Part shown: positions 60,559 to 64,000 of the stretch, piece by piece
Layout of the letters: each line of letters opens with the position of its first letter
How positions within the stretch are numbered: the stretch's first letter is position 1
NCBI GenBank assembly: GCA_963667575.2
Contig: CAXXHY010000002.1
Coordinates: 6,870-70,869 of the forward strand
Direction of reading: 5' to 3'
DNA: 64,000 bases
From: G963665495 sp963667575
GTDB lineage: Bacteria; Desulfobacterota; Desulfovibrionia; Desulfovibrionales; Desulfovibrionaceae
The notes under the pieces: model-generated
Told to the model about the DNA's origin: nothing
The model's input: the letters and a program-made list of their open reading frames with translations, nothing else
The model's database searches: none
Made by a program: the position numbers and the translations under genes

Positions 60559-61752
60559 ATGTCCCGCAGGGTCAATTTCTGCCGCCCCGTGGCGGCTTTG
60601 CTGTTTCTGCTGTTGCTGGCCGCCTGCGGCCCCACGGTCAAGCCGGTTCCGGTGCCTCCGCCGCCTCCGGAACAAACCGAACAATTGCCGGCCAATGTCC
60701 GTTTCTGGGCGCCGCTCATCGAGCGTCTGGAACGGGACGGATTTGCCCGTGACGAACTGATCGCCGTGTTTTCCGATCCCCAGGCCTCCTTTTCCGCCAG
60801 TCCCATGGTCATGAAACTGCACGAGCTCGTCCGTCTGGGATACGGTGCGGAGTTGAACCGCCGGATCCAGCAGGGGTTGAACGACCTGGGCTATGCGGCG
60901 GGCAAGCCCGACGGCCTGGCTGGTTTCGGCACCAGGGCCGCCATCCAAGCAATTCCAGCAGCTGCATGGTCTGGAAGCCGACGGCGAACCCACGGATGCG
61001 CTGTACCTGGCCATTCAGCAGGATTTGCAGCTGCCGGCGAGCCAGCGCCCCAGTCCGCCCAAACCCAAGAAATCCAGCAAGCCGGCCAAGCCGCCGGTTT
61101 ATGACAAGATCCTCACTCCCCAGCAGCTGGCCAAATCCAAGGCCTTTTATCTGGAGCACCAGGATTCCCTGCGCAGGATGGAGCAAACCTACGGCGTTCC
61201 CGGCGAACTTGCCGTGGGCATCTTTACCGTGGAAACCCGCCTGGGAACCTTTTTCGGTGATTATTCGGTGATGAGCGTGCTGGCCAGCATGGCCCTGGCA
61301 ACGGATTTCAGCGTTGTGGAGCAGACCTACACGGCCACGGATCCGCAGGGCGTGGACGCGGACAAACGGAATTTTCTTGAGGAAAAAGCCCGTATCAAGG
61401 GCAACTGGGCCTACAACGAGTTGAAATCCCTGATTCGCTACGCCGAACATGCGCAGGTGGACCCCTGGACCATTCCCGGTTCCATGTACGGGGCCATCGG
61501 CATAGGCCAGTTCATGCCCAGCAACGCCGTACGCTACGGCAGGGGACGGCGATGGGGATTCCAAAGTGGGACCTGTTCGACCTGGACGACATGCTGGCCA
61601 GTTTCGGGCAGTTCATGCAGGCCATCGGCTGGCAGGGCGACATGCATGACAAGGGCAAGCAGAAAAAGGTGCTGCTGCGTTACAACCGGAGTTCGCGCTA
61701 CGTCAACACCGTGCTGGCCGTGGCGGATTATCTGCATCCCGGCTGGCGGTAG
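60559..61752 (+). CDS. Membrane-bound lytic murein transglycosylase B-like lipoprotein (two apparent frameshifts)
   Basis: Start ATG at 60559 with AAAGGA seven bases upstream. A lipoprotein signal (PVAALLFLLLLAACG) is followed by a proline linker and a peptidoglycan-binding-like part (RIQQGLNDLGYAAGKPDGLA, GTRAAIKQFQQLHG after correction). The SLT_2-type catalytic domain has VPGELAVGIFTVETRLGTFF (catalytic Glu in VETRLG) and YGAIGIGQFMPSNAVRYG. Shifts lie near 60946 (an extra C in ATCCAAG) and near 61546 (an extra G in AGGGGAC); the third frame ends with SRYVNTVLAVADYLHPGWR. It cleaves peptidoglycan; the shifts look like sequencing errors. Confidence 0.8.
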
Positions 61753-61805
61753 GACTTTGCCGGTGAACCACAAGCTTCGCGACCACCAGATCAAAGGCGA
61801 TATAC

Positions 61806-63004
61806 ATGGCTGATTCCGAAGGACAGTCCGTATTCCAGCTCCATCCGCGCATTACGCTTGCGCTTTTCAGTCTTGTCAGCCTTGTCCTGGGTGGTGCTGC
61901 TGCTGGAATTCGGCGTCCGGTTTTTCGTGCCCCTGGAATCCACCTCGGGCTTTTTCGACACCGCGGACGACGGACGCGCCATACGCGTCAAACCCGATTA
62001 TCAGGGCTGGCTGCTGTCCAGGGGAATTCTCCGTGTACCTGCAGACCAACGACCAGGGCATACGCGGATACGCGCAGTTTGTCCGAAATACGGGGCGCCA
62101 AGGACAGGATCATGGTCATGGGCGACTCTTTCGCCTTTGGCGTGGGGGTCAATTTTCAGGATCTGTTTTCCACAAGACTGCAGGAAAAGCTGCGCGCGGA
62201 CGGCGCGGATGGCGGCCGTGTTTTCCACGGGCTTTGACGATGGTTTCGGCCGGTGCAGTACGAGTACTATCTGGAGAAGTTCCTCGATCAATACGATCCG
62301 CATCTGGTGGTGATGGCGCTGTTCGCCTACAATGATTTTCACGACCACAGCATCATCCGGACAACCCGGGGAGAGGACGGCAGGATCGTCAAGCAGGAGC
62401 TGGCCGGAGTGCGCGTGGTGGACGGCCATCTGGCCAAGGCCGATGCCCAGGCCAACTCGGTCTATGTACGGTTTTCGCACCTGGTTGTTCAATCACTCCG
62501 TACTCTATGTGATGTTCCGCAAGGCCCTGTTCCGCTTCGGACTGTCCTACGAGGGCAGGGAGCATGGCCCCGGTTCCAAGGTTCCGTACTTTTTCCTCAA
62601 GGGCGCACCCCAGGAGAATGACGCGCTCTACAAGGGCTGCCTGCAGTCGATTCAGAACATGGCGGCCTTTCTCAAGGCGCGCAACAAGGATTTTGTGGTC
62701 ATGTACGTGCCCACCAATTTCCAGATTGCCGAACGCTATGAAAGTCTGATGTACGACCTTTTCGGTTACGACAAGGAAAGCGTACGGGAGGCCTACGGCG
62801 CAGGCCAGCCCCAGGGCTTTTTGCAGGATTTTCTCGGACGCCATGGCATACGTTTTCTGGACCTGACGGAATCGCTCCGCCAGGCCGAGGCGCAGGGCCA
62901 AAAGACCTATTATGAAGTGGACGCACACTGGACCCCGGCCGGACACGCCTGCGTGGGCTGCGGCCTTACGTCAATATCTGCTTTCCCAAGGACTGGCGCG
63001 TTAA
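61806..63004 (+). CDS. SGNH/AlgX-like membrane-anchored hydrolase (several frameshifts)
   Basis: The product is readable across all three frames: an N-terminal anchor (RITLALFSLVSLV then VLLLEFGVRFFVPLE), DYQGWLLSR, YLQTNDQGIRGYA, the SGNH block RIMVMGDSFAFGVGVNFQDL, YDPHLVVMALFAYNDFHDHS and the terminal catalytic pair DAHWTPAGHA, then ALRQYLLSQGLAR. At least six shifts occur between about 61880 and 62960. Such proteins modify polysaccharides, like AlgX/AlgJ acetyltransferases. It is followed at once by a second gene of the same kind, ATG at 63005. The density of shifts points to poor sequence here. Confidence 0.7.
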
Positions 63005-64000
63005 ATGTTTCGCGGATTGTTTCGATACACCTGCTACGCACTTTTTCTCTGCCTCCTGGTGGTGCTGCTGCTGGAGGGCATGCTCTGGCTGACCGCCACG
63101 TATTTTTCCGACAATCCGCGGCTGGAGCGCCTGATTTCACTGACCAGAGACCAGCGTCTGCATGAAGAAACCTTCTGGGAAGAGCTCTTTCTGCAGACCT
63201 ACAAGCCCGGCAACGGACTGGACGGTCTGAACGATCCGGATGACCTGCTCGGCTGGCAGCCCCGCAAGAGCATCTCCGTGGAGCTGGCAGGACACCGCTA
63301 CACCACCAACGCGCGCGGTTACCGGTCCACCAGCGAGTATGTGCACCAGGCAACGCAGTACGAAGTCTGCGCAGTGGGTGATTCCTTCACCTTCGGCATG
63401 GACGCCGGAGACAAGGAAAACTGGCCTGCTGTCCTGCAGTCCGTGGCTCCGGAGCTGGAGGTCGTCAATCTGGGGGTGCCCGGCTACGGCGTGGGGCAGA
63501 TGTATCTGCGCCTCAAGCGTGAGCTTGCTCATTTGCATCCGGAGCTGGTGATCGCCGCCTACATTCAGGACGATCTGTACCGTACGGACCTCACATTTCG
63601 CGGATACAAGAAACCCCGCTTTGTTCTGGAAGGCGGCAAGCTGGAGCTGACCAACATGCCCATCGGCAGCCCGGATGCAGTCCGCGCCGAACTGGAGTCC
63701 AGCAAGTTCGCGGGCAGTGATTTTCTGGGATCCCTGCGGACCGTGAATCTGGCCACCTATCTGTTGAAGAAAATCCGCGGATACACTTCCCTCAACAGCC
63801 TGGTGCGGCTGAATACGGAGCTGTTTCTGGCCATGCGGCACTTATGCGAAGAGCAAGGCATGGACTTCATGGTGGTCTACCTGGCCTCAGGCAGGGAAAT
63901 CCGCTATCCGGAAATGTCCAGCTTCGGGGAAATGTTTTTGAAAGGGCTGGCGGATGAGCACGGCATTCAGACTCTGGATACGCGCCGCAGCTTTCAGGCC
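63005..64000 (+). CDS. SGNH-type membrane-anchored hydrolase (partial, runs off the right edge)
   Basis: 332 codons are visible from the ATG at 63005, which touches the TAA of the previous gene, so the pair is co-translated. One N-terminal anchor (YALFLCLLVVLLLEGMLWLT) is followed by a periplasmic domain with GWQPRKSISVELAGHRYTTN, NARGYRS and the SGNH motifs YEVCAVGDSFTFGMDAGDKE (nucleophile Ser) and VVNLGVPGYGVGQMYLRLKR. The Asp-His pair would lie beyond the edge. It is probably a paralogous partner of the gene before it in glycan acylation. Confidence 0.8.
   Translation, partial: MFRGLFRYTCYALFLCLLVVLLLEGMLWLTATYFSDNPRLERLISLTRDQRLHEETFWEELFLQTYKPGNGLDGLNDPDDLLGWQPRKSISVELAGHRYTTNARGYRSTSEYVHQATQYEVCAVGDSFTFGMDAGDKENWPAVLQSVAPELEVVNLGVPGYGVGQMYLRLKRELAHLHPELVIAAYIQDDLYRTDLTFRGYKKPRFVLEGGKLELTNMPIGSPDAVRAELESSKFAGSDFLGSLRTVNLATYLLKKIRGYTSLNSLVRLNTELFLAMRHLCEEQGMDFMVVYLASGREIRYPEMSSFGEMFLKGLADEHGIQTLDTRRSFQA

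Overview
The window looks like chromosome of a Desulfovibrio-type sulfate reducer (Desulfovibrionales). The tmRNA encodes the tag ANNDYDYALAA; multihaem cytochromes, a TauE-type sulfite/sulfonate permease, DUF169 and DUF115 proteins and many two-component and chemotaxis genes are present; backbone genes are GC-rich. This is inferred from content, not from a database search.

Layout. 1-7.0 kb: surface or flagellar glycosylation genes (three family-2 glycosyltransferases, one cut by the left edge, and a DUF115 protein), a cyclic-nucleotide-binding protein and a GIY-YIG protein. 7.24-about 13 kb: an element at tRNA-Pro(CGG), with a tyrosine integrase whose last codons are antisense to the tRNA, an excisionase-like protein, a primase/DUF927 protein, an XRE repressor and a Rep_3-like plasmid initiator. 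13.31-34.62 kb: an integrative mobilizable element in the 3' end of ssrA. I define it by a 15/16 direct repeat of the ssrA end plus shared GTTGTRCCAC sites near both ends. It carries a 2500-residue RHS protein with an immunity candidate, an RHS relic, a MobA/TraA relaxase module with a candidate oriT, a DUF3987 protein, an AlpA protein and a membrane coiled-coil protein. It looks immobile: an ISL3 element with an 8-bp duplication splits its integrase, an IS481 element with a 7-bp duplication sits beside the RHS module, and its StbB/ParA-like ATPase has a frameshift.

34.6-64 kb is backbone again: ssrA; a divergent kinase/regulator pair; a secreted NHL-repeat protein; an octahaem HAO-like cytochrome with its NapC/NrfH partner; a minus-strand locus joining a PhnD-like lipoprotein, a histidine kinase, a lone receiver, a PEP-synthase-like protein and a dual-specificity phosphatase (a possible undescribed signalling route); a DUF169/TauE/membrane protein/Tat-exported aspartate 4-decarboxylase locus; an MCP; a hybrid kinase; a receiver-TPR protein; a thioesterase; a lytic transglycosylase; and two SGNH-type membrane proteins, the last cut by the right edge.

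Caution: several conserved genes (47.3-48.0 kb, 60.9-63.0 kb, 38.0 kb, 24.7 kb) are broken by single-base shifts, often in short G or C runs. Those in the backbone are more likely sequencing errors than real pseudogenes. I reconstructed each across frames.
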